Positions 20,208 to 30,460 of a DNA stretch of 64,000 bases are shown piece by piece; position 1 is the stretch's first letter; each line of letters opens with the position of its first letter. The DNA is taken from NCBI GenBank assembly GCA_025451075.1, contig JANWLA010000022.1:1-64000 (forward strand), given 5' to 3'. This DNA is from Nitrosotalea sp. Lineage in GTDB: Archaea; Thermoproteota; Nitrososphaeria; Nitrososphaerales; Nitrosopumilaceae. The position numbers and the translations under genes are program-made. A model generated the notes under the pieces. That model was not told the DNA's origin, did no database searches, and worked only from the letters and a program-made list of their open reading frames with translations.

Positions 20208-20534
20208 CTACTTTATCCCAGTGCCAAGTGGAACATCTTCAGTTACTGTCAGCCAAAAGGGCTTGTCATCAGAATCAGCTGCCAGAAGCATCGCGCCAGA
20301 TTCAATTCCCGCAATTTTTCTTGGCTCTAGATTTACAAGTGCAATTACAGTTCTTCCCACCAGTTCTTCGGGTTTGTAATATTGTGCTCCACCAATGATA
20401 ACATCACGCTTTTCATCCCCAAGATCAATTGTACCTTTTATGATTTTGGACTTGCCAGGAATTTCCTCAACTGAGACTATTTTTGCCACACGCATATCCA
20501 GTTTAGCAAAATCATCATATGTTATCAAAGCCAC
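20208..20534 (-). CDS. tRNA-binding (EMAP/MetG C-terminal-like) OB-fold protein
   Basis: DFAKLDMRVAKIVSVEEIPGKSKIIKGTIDLGDEKRDVIIGGAQYY. Confidence 0.85.
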   Translation of the reverse strand: MALITYDDFAKLDMRVAKIVSVEEIPGKSKIIKGTIDLGDEKRDVIIGGAQYYKPEELVGRTVIALVNLEPRKIAGIESGAMLLAADSDDKPFWLTVTEDVPLGTGIK

Positions 20535-20645
20535 TATAACGGTAACATTTATGAGATTAAAATTGATTTCGAAATTATACCGATTGTTTTGAAAATCTGT
20601 GCTTTTGCATTACAACATAAATATGAACAGTTAAAGATCTGTTAC

Positions 20646-21062
20646 ATGGTACAGATTCAAGCCTCTGTTGAAATTGATGCCTCTATCGATAAGGTGTGGA
20701 GCATAATCTCTGACCTTGATTCAGAACCAAAGTTCTGGAAGGGAACAAAAGAGGTAAGAAACATCTCAAAGGATGGAAATACCATAACACGTGAAGTCAC
20801 AATAGCTTTCAAGGATTCAAAATGCATGCAGACAGTAATCCTATATCCAAAAGAAAAGATTCAGATCCAATTCACAAAGGGGGTAATCGAGGGAACAAAG
20901 ACACTCACACTTTCCCAATCAGGCAACAAAACAAGACTTGACACCCTATGGGAAATGAAACTAACAGGCATGATGGGAATGTTTACGGGCATGATAAAAA
21001 AGCACATCCAGAGCGGCTCAGAGCAGGCCCTAGAGGGCATCAAACAAGAAGCCCAGAGATAA
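20646..21062 (+). CDS. SRPBCC (START-like) family protein, paralog 1
   Basis: VQIQASVEIDASIDKVWSIISDLDSEPKFWKGTKEVRN; related to 53232 and 62949 ORFs. Confidence 0.75.
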   Translation: MVQIQASVEIDASIDKVWSIISDLDSEPKFWKGTKEVRNISKDGNTITREVTIAFKDSKCMQTVILYPKEKIQIQFTKGVIEGTKTLTLSQSGNKTRLDTLWEMKLTGMMGMFTGMIKKHIQSGSEQALEGIKQEAQR

Positions 21063-21067
21063 CCAAG

Positions 21068-22276
21068 ATGCATCCATTATTAGATTTAGTAAATTATGTT
21101 CTTGCAGCTATCATGCTAAGTGTTTCTGTTGCATGGATATTTTTGATAAAGTCGATGTGGATTACGTTTCGAGACTCGCCATTTCTTGACAGGTATAATT
21201 CCAAACCACACCATATACCAAAAGTATCTGTCATCCTGCCTGCAAGAAATGAAGAATTATTTATTGAAAAATGCATCAACTCACTTTTAGATCAAGACTA
21301 TGAAAATTATGAGATAATAGCCATTGATGACATGTCAGACGACAGTACTGGAGAGTTGATAAAAAAGATTGCCAAAAAAAATCCCAAGGTTATACATGTA
21401 CAAGCAGACCCCAAGCCAGAAAAATGGATTGGAAAGAACTGGGCATGCATCGAGGGATTCAAAAGATCATCCGGAGAGTTGCTGCTATTTACTGATGCAG
21501 ATACGACTCACACACAAAAAACAATCTCCCTGTCAGTAGACCACCTCCTAAGCGAAGGGCTTGATTCTCTTACAGTCATTCCAAAAATGCTCTGTCTTGA
21601 CTGGTGGACAAAGATCACATTGCCTGTCTTGTCGACATTTTTGCACACAAGATTTTCAGCGCTTCGAGTAAACGATCCCTCCAAAAAGACAGGATACTTT
21701 TTTGGAAGTTTTTTCATCATAAAAAGAAAAACATACGAGACAGTTGGAACACATGAAAGCGTCAAAAGCGAAATTGTCGAAGATGGAGCACTTGGCAGAA
21801 AAGTAAAGGAGCAAGGATTCAAGCTAAAAATGGTGCGCGGTGAACACCTAGTTGAGGCAGTCTGGGCAAGAGACTTGACTACATTGTGGCACGCCCTCAA
21901 GAGACTCATGATTCCATTATACATCCAGTCAAGCAAGATGGCAGTTGGAATATTTTTTGCAGTGCTGTTCTTGCTGTTCATGCCGTTTCCACTTCTTGCC
22001 TATTCGATATATTTTGCAAGTCTTTCCATATCCTTTGAGGTACTACTGGGAGCATCACTATTTGCATCAGGATTATTTTATCTTGGTAGCACAATGGATG
22101 CAAAGAAAGGACTTGGTCTTGGATTGCGTCATGCATTGTTTGCCCCACTTGGCAGTACAATAATAGTATCAGGATTTGCAAGTGGAATTTTGCATGCAAA
22201 AAAAAGTAATGCAATAACCTGGAGAGGAAGAACATACTCCATATCAGAGACTAGACAAAATCCCATCAGCCTGTGA
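21068..22276 (+). CDS. GT2 family glycosyltransferase, membrane-associated
   Basis: VSVILPARNEELFIEKCINSLLDQDYENYEIIAIDDMSDD; C-terminal TM segments. Confidence 0.85.
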   Translation: MHPLLDLVNYVLAAIMLSVSVAWIFLIKSMWITFRDSPFLDRYNSKPHHIPKVSVILPARNEELFIEKCINSLLDQDYENYEIIAIDDMSDDSTGELIKKIAKKNPKVIHVQADPKPEKWIGKNWACIEGFKRSSGELLLFTDADTTHTQKTISLSVDHLLSEGLDSLTVIPKMLCLDWWTKITLPVLSTFLHTRFSALRVNDPSKKTGYFFGSFFIIKRKTYETVGTHESVKSEIVEDGALGRKVKEQGFKLKMVRGEHLVEAVWARDLTTLWHALKRLMIPLYIQSSKMAVGIFFAVLFLLFMPFPLLAYSIYFASLSISFEVLLGASLFASGLFYLGSTMDAKKGLGLGLRHALFAPLGSTIIVSGFASGILHAKKSNAITWRGRTYSISETRQNPISL

Positions 22277-22313
22277 GTAAGGATTATACACCAACTGCTG
22301 ACATTTCAGATTC

Positions 22314-23441
22314 TTGGACAAGACTACGGCAGTTTTAGGTGGAGTGTATGGAATCGTTGTACTGGTTTTAGTATTTGCATTTGTATTTGAACAACAAAAA
22401 ACAGATGCAACACACCAAACTTCTGCTCTAGGAAATCTTGTCCAGTCAGGCCCGGGATCGCAGTTGAGCTTGGCAGATCTTTTTTCAAAATCCCAAGATG
22501 GTGTTGTTCAGATCATAGTCCGTAAAACAGGTGACAACTCTTCAGACAGATCAATAGGTTCAGGTATTGTATATGATCTTAGTGGGCATATTATTACAAG
22601 CAATCATGTTGTAGAAGATTATCAAAAAATCAGAGTTGTATTTCATGATGGTGAATCATATCCAGCCAAAGTCAGTGGTACTGACTTGTTTGCAGATTTG
22701 GCAGTAATCAAAGTAGATGCAGATCCGCAGACACTACACCCATTGCCATTAGGGGATTCGTCAAAGCTTCGCATAGGCGATGGGGTAATAGCAATTGGCA
22801 GCCCATTTGGACTGAGTGGATCATTGACATCAGGCATAGTTAGCCAGCTAGGCAGAATCCTCAATCCTCCAAACATAGAATCATTTTCAATTCCCAATGT
22901 AATCCAGACAGATGCTGCAATAAATCCAGGAAATTCAGGTGGTCCACTTTTGAATACCCAAGGCGAGGTAATTGGAATCAATACTGCAATTCAAACCCAG
23001 ACAGGAGAATTCTCCGGAGTGGGTTTTGCAATCCCATCAAATACAATGAAGCGAATAGTACCTGACTTGATTCAGACAGGTCACTACAAGCATCCATGGC
23101 TTGGAGTATCAGGAATATCAGTTGATCCTGACCTATCAGACAGTCTGGGTTTACCCACACATTCAGGTTTTCTTATTGAGAATATAGTCGCAGACAGCCC
23201 AGCCTCCAAGGCAGGCCTACACGCATCAAACAAGACAAAGACGATAGACGGTGTCAAGTACAAATTTGGTGGAGACATCATAACAGGAGTTGACAAAAAT
23301 CCAGTTACAAAACTAGAGGATCTTTTGAATTATCTACAGGACTATAAATCAGTAGGAGATAAAATGGTCATGCATATAGTTCGAGACAATAAGACCATGG
23401 ATGTAACCCTGACATTGCAAGAAAGACCATACAGTCAATAA
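22314..23441 (+). CDS. HtrA/DegP-like S1C serine protease with PDZ domain
   Basis: TSNHVV, DLAVIKV, INPGNSGGPLLN catalytic motifs; PDZ at C-terminus. Confidence 0.9.
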   Translation: MDKTTAVLGGVYGIVVLVLVFAFVFEQQKTDATHQTSALGNLVQSGPGSQLSLADLFSKSQDGVVQIIVRKTGDNSSDRSIGSGIVYDLSGHIITSNHVVEDYQKIRVVFHDGESYPAKVSGTDLFADLAVIKVDADPQTLHPLPLGDSSKLRIGDGVIAIGSPFGLSGSLTSGIVSQLGRILNPPNIESFSIPNVIQTDAAINPGNSGGPLLNTQGEVIGINTAIQTQTGEFSGVGFAIPSNTMKRIVPDLIQTGHYKHPWLGVSGISVDPDLSDSLGLPTHSGFLIENIVADSPASKAGLHASNKTKTIDGVKYKFGGDIITGVDKNPVTKLEDLLNYLQDYKSVGDKMVMHIVRDNKTMDVTLTLQERPYSQ

Positions 23442-23540
23442 AGAGCTTATTCACTGAAATAAAATTTCAGATACATAATTTTGATAACAGCGTGATCATT
23501 TCGTTGATGTGCATTTATTAAATAGTATTTTTAGTAAAAA

Positions 23541-24788
23541 ATGTTGAAGTACTGGCTGATTTTTGTTTTAATACTATCCGGAGTTGTCATGTTACCATCA
23601 TATGCAGATCCAGTCATGAACGATACAGGTTATGTAATTCAAAAGTATGTCACAGGGATTTGTTGTAGTCCAACCACCATGGCCTTTGAGGGAAATGACA
23701 TACTTGTGTTATCAAAAGTTTCCGGTCAGGTCCACTTGTTCAGAAACGGAGTTTTGCAAGACAAGCCAGTATTACAGGAAAATGTAACAAGTGTTGGAGA
23801 GCAAGGAATGCTTGGAATTACAACAGTTGGTACCAAGGTCTACCTCTATTTTACAGAATCAGCAAAGATGGGAGGGCATGCACTTGGAAAACGTGTGTAC
23901 AGCTATGACTGGAATGGTCAGCAGCTAGTCAACAGAACCCTAGTAAAAGACCTACCACAGACCCAGACATACCACAACGGTGGAGCCATGGTCACAGACA
24001 AGAACGGTTCAGTCTATCTAGCAGTGGGAGATGCAGGCAGATTTGGAAAATTGCAGAACCACCCAACTGGAGAGCCAGACGACACTTCAGTCATTTTTAG
24101 GCTTGTCCCTCCTGGTCCATACTATGCAATTGGGATACGAAACAGTTTTGGGCTTGCAATTGATCCTGTCACAGGAAAACTTTGGGATACAGAAAACGGG
24201 CCAGATTTTGGAGATGAAGTCAACATTGTTCCCCCAGGCTTTAACAGTGGATGGGATGTGATAATGGGGCCTGCAAACAAGACCCTGCTTGCAAAGATTC
24301 CCGTATATCCAGGGTATACGTATCATGATCCCCAGTTTACTTGGTATAGGACTGTTGCACCAACTGGAATTGCATTTACGCCACAACAAGGGTTTGGAAA
24401 GTATCAGAATAGTGTATTTGTAGGAGATTGTAACAATGGAAATGTGTACAGGTTTCAGCTAAACCAAAACAGGGACGGTTTTGTCTTTAACAGCCCACAA
24501 CTTGCAGACAAAGAAGTGGACATAGGGGATTCTATGAAAGAGATAGTATTTGCAACAGGATTTGGCTGTATCAGTGATGTAATGACAGGACCAGATGGAC
24601 TTTTGTATATAGTATCCCTTACAGACGGTACAATTTACAGAATCATTCCACAGTATGGAATAGCACATATCGAGAGCATCATTATAGAGCCACCCATATC
24701 ATACATGATATTGGTAGCAATTTCTTTAGTTATCATAGCAATATATGCAACATATAGAATAAAATCTCGTAGAAAAATAAATGCTTGA
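23541..24788 (+). CDS. PQQ-dependent sugar dehydrogenase (GSDH) family protein, secreted or anchored
   Basis: NHPTGEPDDTSVIFRL, YAIGIRNSFGLAIDPVTGKLWDTENGPDFGDEVNIV. Confidence 0.85.
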   Translation: MLKYWLIFVLILSGVVMLPSYADPVMNDTGYVIQKYVTGICCSPTTMAFEGNDILVLSKVSGQVHLFRNGVLQDKPVLQENVTSVGEQGMLGITTVGTKVYLYFTESAKMGGHALGKRVYSYDWNGQQLVNRTLVKDLPQTQTYHNGGAMVTDKNGSVYLAVGDAGRFGKLQNHPTGEPDDTSVIFRLVPPGPYYAIGIRNSFGLAIDPVTGKLWDTENGPDFGDEVNIVPPGFNSGWDVIMGPANKTLLAKIPVYPGYTYHDPQFTWYRTVAPTGIAFTPQQGFGKYQNSVFVGDCNNGNVYRFQLNQNRDGFVFNSPQLADKEVDIGDSMKEIVFATGFGCISDVMTGPDGLLYIVSLTDGTIYRIIPQYGIAHIESIIIEPPISYMILVAISLVIIAIYATYRIKSRRKINA

Positions 24789-24895
24789 ATAATTCATCAC
24801 ATATTTGAAAGAAAGTCTAGTTGACAATTACTTGAGCTTTTGGAGAAAAAAATTAGGTTTTATCAGATAACAATTAAAAAATAAAGCACCAAGAG

Positions 24896-25618
24896 TTGAA
24901 CAACCACTTCATCTTCACAATTTGTGCTTTTCTCATAGGCTTTACAATTATTCTATCAAGCATCCAGGTTTCAGAGTCCACATTGACAAGCAAGATGCTA
25001 GTATCAGTCAAGGCAGAAAAGGATCCAATAACAGAGGGAGACTTTCCAGTCATAGTAGGAACAGTATCAGATCAAGCCTACAAGCCAATTGCAAATGCAA
25101 ATGTGCTCATAATGTTTGGAACCGTCATAGTCACCACAACTACAGATGACAAGGGAAATTTTAGGTATGAATCTGCCATGCCTTCAACCCATGGAATCTA
25201 TGAGGTAGATGTAACTGCAACAATGGACGGATATACAAAAGGACTTGCAAATTCCACATTTACAGTAACCCCAAGGCAGACTGCTCCCATAGTAACAAAG
25301 ACAATAACTGGCCTGCCCATTGAGGCTGGAAATTATACTGTATTTCTTGGAAAAGTTGCACAATGGAACTTGGAAACAACTTGTTTTGTAGACTTTGGTG
25401 ACAAGTATATGAGATTTTTAAAGACATGTGACTTGTACGGTATGGCACCAGAGGATTTCCAAAGTGACCAGACAATAATACCAATGGTCTCAGTAATACA
25501 AAACAATGACACATACAGACTCTTCCCAGAAAGTGTCTACATTAACGCATCAGACATGGAAAATAAAACATTGAATACATTTGTAGCAAGCACATTTGCT
25601 AATTACACTGCCCCATAA
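24896..25618 (+). CDS. Secreted carboxypeptidase-regulatory-like domain protein
   Basis: Signal peptide; VGTVSDQAYKPIANANVLIMFGTVIVTTTTDDKGNFRYE. Confidence 0.65.
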   Translation: MNNHFIFTICAFLIGFTIILSSIQVSESTLTSKMLVSVKAEKDPITEGDFPVIVGTVSDQAYKPIANANVLIMFGTVIVTTTTDDKGNFRYESAMPSTHGIYEVDVTATMDGYTKGLANSTFTVTPRQTAPIVTKTITGLPIEAGNYTVFLGKVAQWNLETTCFVDFGDKYMRFLKTCDLYGMAPEDFQSDQTIIPMVSVIQNNDTYRLFPESVYINASDMENKTLNTFVASTFANYTAP

Positions 25619-25871
25619 AGATAGTCAAAAAGTCGCAGAAATAAATCTAGTAAAATAGAGATATGATCAAGAAGCTAAGGATGTATAGTTCCGGTACAAA
25701 ATGCAATAACATGATTCAGTATGGATATGATATCAATCATCACATATTACAAATGCAAACTAGTATTTTAAATTTGGTGCAAATCATGTGCAATTCGTGC
25801 CATTTCTGAGTTAACATTGTTAAGGAACAAAGTGTCGCAATTTTTTATTAACTAGACATGCACTTGAGAGT

Positions 25872-26159
25872 ATGTCAAAACAGCCATACCGCTCAGAGCT
25901 TGGAATGATTTCAGACATATTACAAGTTGCGATGGATTATGGCAGGCAAGGAACAATAATTACAACCATTGCAAGAAGGGCAAATCTATCGCATTATACC
26001 GCAACAGACAAGTGTCAAAAATTGATAGATTTTGGGCTGATGGAATTAAAAACTGACAAGCGAAGTAATTTTTTCATCATTACTGAAAAGGGAATGCAGT
26101 TTTACGTAGAGTTGCAACGATTTACAGAAACTGTACAGGCGATCAAAGTCAGATATTAA
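25872..26159 (+). CDS. Winged-helix regulator, paralog of 14148..14477
   Basis: PYRSELGMISDILQVAMDYGRQGTIITTIARRANLSHYTATDKCQKLIDFGLM. Confidence 0.8.
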   Translation: MSKQPYRSELGMISDILQVAMDYGRQGTIITTIARRANLSHYTATDKCQKLIDFGLMELKTDKRSNFFIITEKGMQFYVELQRFTETVQAIKVRY

Positions 26160-26171
26160 AATAAGATTTGG

Positions 26172-26897
26172 TTATTTTCCATGACACGATGAGTTTCCAG
26201 AACAGGACATGTCTGTTCCAGAATAGTCAAGGCCACCCATGTTTGTATCATCAAGGTCAGCATCTGCAAAACTTCCTCCAGTTATGTCAGAATTTATCAA
26301 GGTGGCATTACCTAGATTCGCGTTAGTAAAATTAGCATTCCTCATATCGACATTTACTAGTATAGCATTTTGCAAATCTGCCTTGTACATATTTGCACCA
26401 ATCATGTTTGTGTGCGAAAAGTCAAGACCGGCTAGTTTGGAATTACTAAAATCCACACCTGGAAACCTAGCACCAGCGATGTTTGCACCATTCAAGTTTG
26501 CCCCAGCGAGATTTGTATGATAAAAGTCAACATATCTCAAATCAGCACCCCTAAGGTCTACACCTGAAAGATTAGCATATGCAAAATCACCACCGATAAG
26601 AACCACATTTTGCAGATTAGCACCTGATAGATTTACAGCATAAAATTCGCTATTCTTGGCAACCATTTTTGAGAGATTTGCCCCAGACATATCCTTAAAA
26701 TGCAATTCGAGTGGGATTAATGCACTACAGCCACTCCAGTCCACACTAGGAGATGGATTCACAAAACATTTTTTTGAATTTACAAATGTGCTCTGTGTTT
26801 GAACACTTTCATATCCTTGTGCAAAGATCTGCGTAGTTGGAACCACTGATATCAAAATTATTCCAAGTATCATCAGCAATTTTATTTTTGGTTTCAT
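26172..26897 (-). CDS. Secreted pentapeptide-repeat protein
   Basis: Signal peptide; tandem A(D/N)LxxA units (DLRGADLRYVDFYHTNLAGANLNGANIAGA). Confidence 0.85.
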   Translation of the reverse strand: MKPKIKLLMILGIILISVVPTTQIFAQGYESVQTQSTFVNSKKCFVNPSPSVDWSGCSALIPLELHFKDMSGANLSKMVAKNSEFYAVNLSGANLQNVVLIGGDFAYANLSGVDLRGADLRYVDFYHTNLAGANLNGANIAGARFPGVDFSNSKLAGLDFSHTNMIGANMYKADLQNAILVNVDMRNANFTNANLGNATLINSDITGGSFADADLDDTNMGGLDYSGTDMSCSGNSSCHGK

Positions 26898-27204
26898 TAG
26901 GCTTGCCTAATTAGGACATGTATTTAATTTGCCCAATTGACACAATTGTTGAAAACATATTTTGATTCCAACAATGTGGAATGCCATTTCAAAATAAAAT
27001 TAATGTAAGTTGTGTTTTACATTACAGAAATGTGATTGATAGAATTAGTTGTAATATGAACACATAGATTTTGCAATTCAAGCAATTCAACAAAATAATT
27101 TTATTCATAGCAAAAATAATTTGTCAAAGCAAAAAATAATTTTGATTGGATAAACCCTCCAACGATTTAAATACAAACCATTCAGACATGGTCTTAAGAA
27201 AAAC

Positions 27205-27924
27205 ATGAAGACATTTTCTTTTCTTGTTATTGTGATATCAGCAGGTATTCTAGCAGGACTTGTTCACGGCATGCTCAACATTGTACTGGTAGAACCATAT
27301 CTTGACAATGCAATAGGAATTGAAAACCAACGCTTGTTTGCAGCGGGACAGGCAAAAGACACACCGCAGTTTTGGCAACAGTTCACAGATTACAGAATAT
27401 GGCAAAAGCAAGGCTCCATAGTTGCAGGTGCAATGCTAGGTGCATCCACAGGTGCGCTGTTTGGACTGGTATTTGCATATTCAAGAAAATCGCTTCCAAG
27501 TGACAGTGATATTAAAAAAGCGCTCATACTTGCCGGAATAATGTGGGCAGTATTGTATTTCATACCGTTTTTGAAATATCCCGCAAACCCACCAACTGTG
27601 GGAGAGTCAAATACCATAGCTTTTCGTGCTTCAGCATATGCATTGTTTGTTGCATTGTCAGGGTTTGGCGCAATTGGTTTTTCATTATTTTATAAAAAAC
27701 TAAAAAACAAAAAATTTCTTGCTTTTGTAGGATATGCGGGATTCATGGGAATTGTATTTCTAGTAATGCCGCCAAATCCAGATCCCATAAAAACTTCAAT
27801 GGATCTTGTAAATGGATTTCGAACAATATCTGCTGCAACCATGACAGTATACTGGATTGCAAACGGAGCTATACTTGGATGGATGTGGAAAAAACTCAAG
27901 CCAGATGCAATTTCAACAACCTGA
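27205..27924 (+). CDS. CbtA-like cobalt transporter subunit
   Basis: AGILAGLVHGMLNIVLVEPYLDNAI; multi-TM CbtA pattern. Confidence 0.75.
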   Translation: MKTFSFLVIVISAGILAGLVHGMLNIVLVEPYLDNAIGIENQRLFAAGQAKDTPQFWQQFTDYRIWQKQGSIVAGAMLGASTGALFGLVFAYSRKSLPSDSDIKKALILAGIMWAVLYFIPFLKYPANPPTVGESNTIAFRASAYALFVALSGFGAIGFSLFYKKLKNKKFLAFVGYAGFMGIVFLVMPPNPDPIKTSMDLVNGFRTISAATMTVYWIANGAILGWMWKKLKPDAISTT

Positions 27925-28034
27925 CAGAAAATAATACCAACTTTTGGCAGTATTTGCCCGATCTGGCATTTTTTGGCACATTAAATGTCACACTATCTAA
28001 GGATAAATACAACTGCCAAAGCTATCATGACTAG

Positions 28035-29204
28035 TTGAGCAAGCTAATCCTCAGTTCTGAGTTGCTAAATAGACTAGTCGATGGCAGGACACCATCAAAA
28101 GATGAAGCATATCACATCTACCAAGATGCTGAAAGAAACCCCATAGAACTTTACAAGGTATCCCAGTTTTTGAGAACCAAGAGCAAGGGAACAACTGTAA
28201 CATATTCAAGAAAAGTATTTTTCAACTTGATCAATCTCTGCAGGGATACATGCTCTTATTGTACCTACAAATCAGAACCAGGGCAGTCCAAAGTTTCAAT
28301 GCTGTCAAAAAATGATATCATAACTCTTGCAGGCATTGCAAAAAAACACAACTGCACGGAGGCACTGTTTGTCACAGGTGAGAGGCCAGAACAAAAGTAC
28401 CAAGAGGCAAGATCATGGCTCAAAGAGAATGGGTTTTCAAGTACTGTAGAATATCTAGTCGAGGCATCAGAGATTGCACTCAGGGCAGGATTATTTCCAC
28501 ACACCAATGCTGGAAATCTCACAAAAGATGAGATGCGCCAACTAAAAGATACAAATGTCAGCCTAGGATTGATGCTAGAAAATTCAAGTGAGAGATTAAC
28601 AGATGGAGGCATGCCACACCAGTTTGCCCCAAGCAAGAATCCAAAGGCAAGAATCAAGGTTCTACAAAACGCAGGAGAGCTAAAAATTCCAATGACCACT
28701 GGACTGCTAGTAGGTATTGGTGAGACATCACAAGAATTGATTGATTCGCTTTATGCAATAAAAGAAATTCATGATAAATATGGAAACATTCAAGAAATAA
28801 TTTTGCAAAACTTTCAGCCAAAAGTCGACACGCCAATGAAGTCAAGTCCCTCCCCACAAGAAAGATATTTCAAAACACTTGTTGCATTGGCAAGAATAAT
28901 TTTGCCAGACATGAACATCCAGATACCTCCAAATCTTTCCCCCGGATCGTACTCGTCATTTTTGTCAGCAGGAATAAACGATTGGGGCGGCATCTCCCCT
29001 ATAACTCAGGATTATGTAAACCCCGAATTTCCATGGCCACGCATCAATGACATAGATTCAAACTGCACAGAGGCAGGATTTCACTTGCGGGCAAGATTCC
29101 CGGTATACCCAGAATTTTTCCACATGGTAAACCCCCACCTGGTAGAAAAAATGTTAGAGATTGCAGATTCAGAGAATCTAGTAAGCACGGAGTATGCCAG
29201 ATGA
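28035..29204 (+). CDS. cofG: 7,8-didemethyl-8-hydroxy-5-deazariboflavin synthase subunit CofG
   Basis: Radical SAM CRDTCSYCTYK; PNLSPGSYSSFLSAGINDWGGISPITQDYVNPEFPWP. Confidence 0.9.
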   Translation: MSKLILSSELLNRLVDGRTPSKDEAYHIYQDAERNPIELYKVSQFLRTKSKGTTVTYSRKVFFNLINLCRDTCSYCTYKSEPGQSKVSMLSKNDIITLAGIAKKHNCTEALFVTGERPEQKYQEARSWLKENGFSSTVEYLVEASEIALRAGLFPHTNAGNLTKDEMRQLKDTNVSLGLMLENSSERLTDGGMPHQFAPSKNPKARIKVLQNAGELKIPMTTGLLVGIGETSQELIDSLYAIKEIHDKYGNIQEIILQNFQPKVDTPMKSSPSPQERYFKTLVALARIILPDMNIQIPPNLSPGSYSSFLSAGINDWGGISPITQDYVNPEFPWPRINDIDSNCTEAGFHLRARFPVYPEFFHMVNPHLVEKMLEIADSENLVSTEYAR

Positions 29205-30460
29205 ATGCATCTGCAATAGAGTCACTTTTGAGAAATGCCGACCCTCTGATATCAGATGCACTAAATCGTGCACTGGATGAAAAAGAGATTTCAGTAAGCG
29301 AGGCAACCAGACTATTTTATGCAAAGGGGCTTGACTTTCACCTTGTCGGCATGGTTGCAGATGAGCTCAGAAAGAGAAGGGTCGGAGACATTGTAACATA
29401 TGTAATAAATCGAAACATCAACTTTACCAATGTGTGCATAAAGCAATGCGGTTTTTGCGCATTTAGCAGGGACTTTCGTGAAGAGGAGGGATATTTTTTG
29501 CCAACAGATGAGATAGTAAGACGTGCAAAAGAGGCAAGAACACTTGGTGCAACAGAGGTCTGTGTCCAGGCAGGACTTCCCCCAGATATGGATGCAAACA
29601 CATACGAGAATATTTGCAGGGCAATCAAGGGACAGGTAGGAGATATACACATCCACGGATTTTCACCAGAAGAGGTGCTTTACGGCGCCACAAGATCTAG
29701 TGTATCAATAAAAGAATATTTGCTCAGACTAAAGGATGCAGGTGTTAACTCTCTTCCAGGGACTGCGGCAGAAATTTTAGATCAAACAATGCGTGATAAA
29801 ATTTCCCCAGGAAGAATAAGTGTAAACAAGTGGATTGAAGTTATCAAGACTGCACACAAGATAGGAATACCATCAACTTCAACGATAATGTTTGGACACC
29901 TTGAATCACCAGAAGACAGGGCAAAGCACATGGCACTGATTCGAGACATACAAAAAGAGACAGGTGGATTTACAGAATTCGTCCCTCTAAATTTCATCCA
30001 CACCGAAGCTCCAATGTATAAAGAGAATCTGCACCACAATATCAAAAATGGTGCAGATGGTCCAGATGTCTTGCTCATGCATGCAGTATCAAGAATCATG
30101 TTCAACAATTACATCAATAACATCCAGACATCATGGGTAAAGGAGGGAGCAGGGATGGCCCAGTTGGTATTATCATGGGGTGCAAATGATTTTGGTGGTA
30201 CGCTGATCAACGAAAGCATATCAACTGCAGCAGGTGCAGAGCATGGTCAGTTGCTCAAGCCAAAGGACATTAGACAACTCATAAGGCAGACAGGAAGGAT
30301 TCCGGCACAACGGACAACATCTTACAAAATAATCAAGACTTTTGCTTCAGATGAGGGCACAGACCCATTGGATGAGGTTCAAAATATATCCCAGTTTGGC
30401 TCTTATCATGAATTGATAAAGCTTGACGGATACAGATACAAACGCAATAGGCGAAGCTAG
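29201..30460 (+). CDS. cofH: 5-amino-6-(D-ribitylamino)uracil-L-tyrosine transferase subunit CofH
   Basis: NRNINFTNVCIKQCGFCAFSR; HIHGFSPEEV; overlaps cofG by 4 nt. Confidence 0.9.
   Translation: MNASAIESLLRNADPLISDALNRALDEKEISVSEATRLFYAKGLDFHLVGMVADELRKRRVGDIVTYVINRNINFTNVCIKQCGFCAFSRDFREEEGYFLPTDEIVRRAKEARTLGATEVCVQAGLPPDMDANTYENICRAIKGQVGDIHIHGFSPEEVLYGATRSSVSIKEYLLRLKDAGVNSLPGTAAEILDQTMRDKISPGRISVNKWIEVIKTAHKIGIPSTSTIMFGHLESPEDRAKHMALIRDIQKETGGFTEFVPLNFIHTEAPMYKENLHHNIKNGADGPDVLLMHAVSRIMFNNYINNIQTSWVKEGAGMAQLVLSWGANDFGGTLINESISTAAGAEHGQLLKPKDIRQLIRQTGRIPAQRTTSYKIIKTFASDEGTDPLDEVQNISQFGSYHELIKLDGYRYKRNRRS

Noticed and set aside
27090-27150. Three CAAAATAATTTT-like repeats
   Set aside because: AT-rich near-repeats can arise by chance at this composition; no clear spacing rule.
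28265-28699. 144-aa minus-strand ORF
   Set aside because: Antisense to cofG, shadow ORF.
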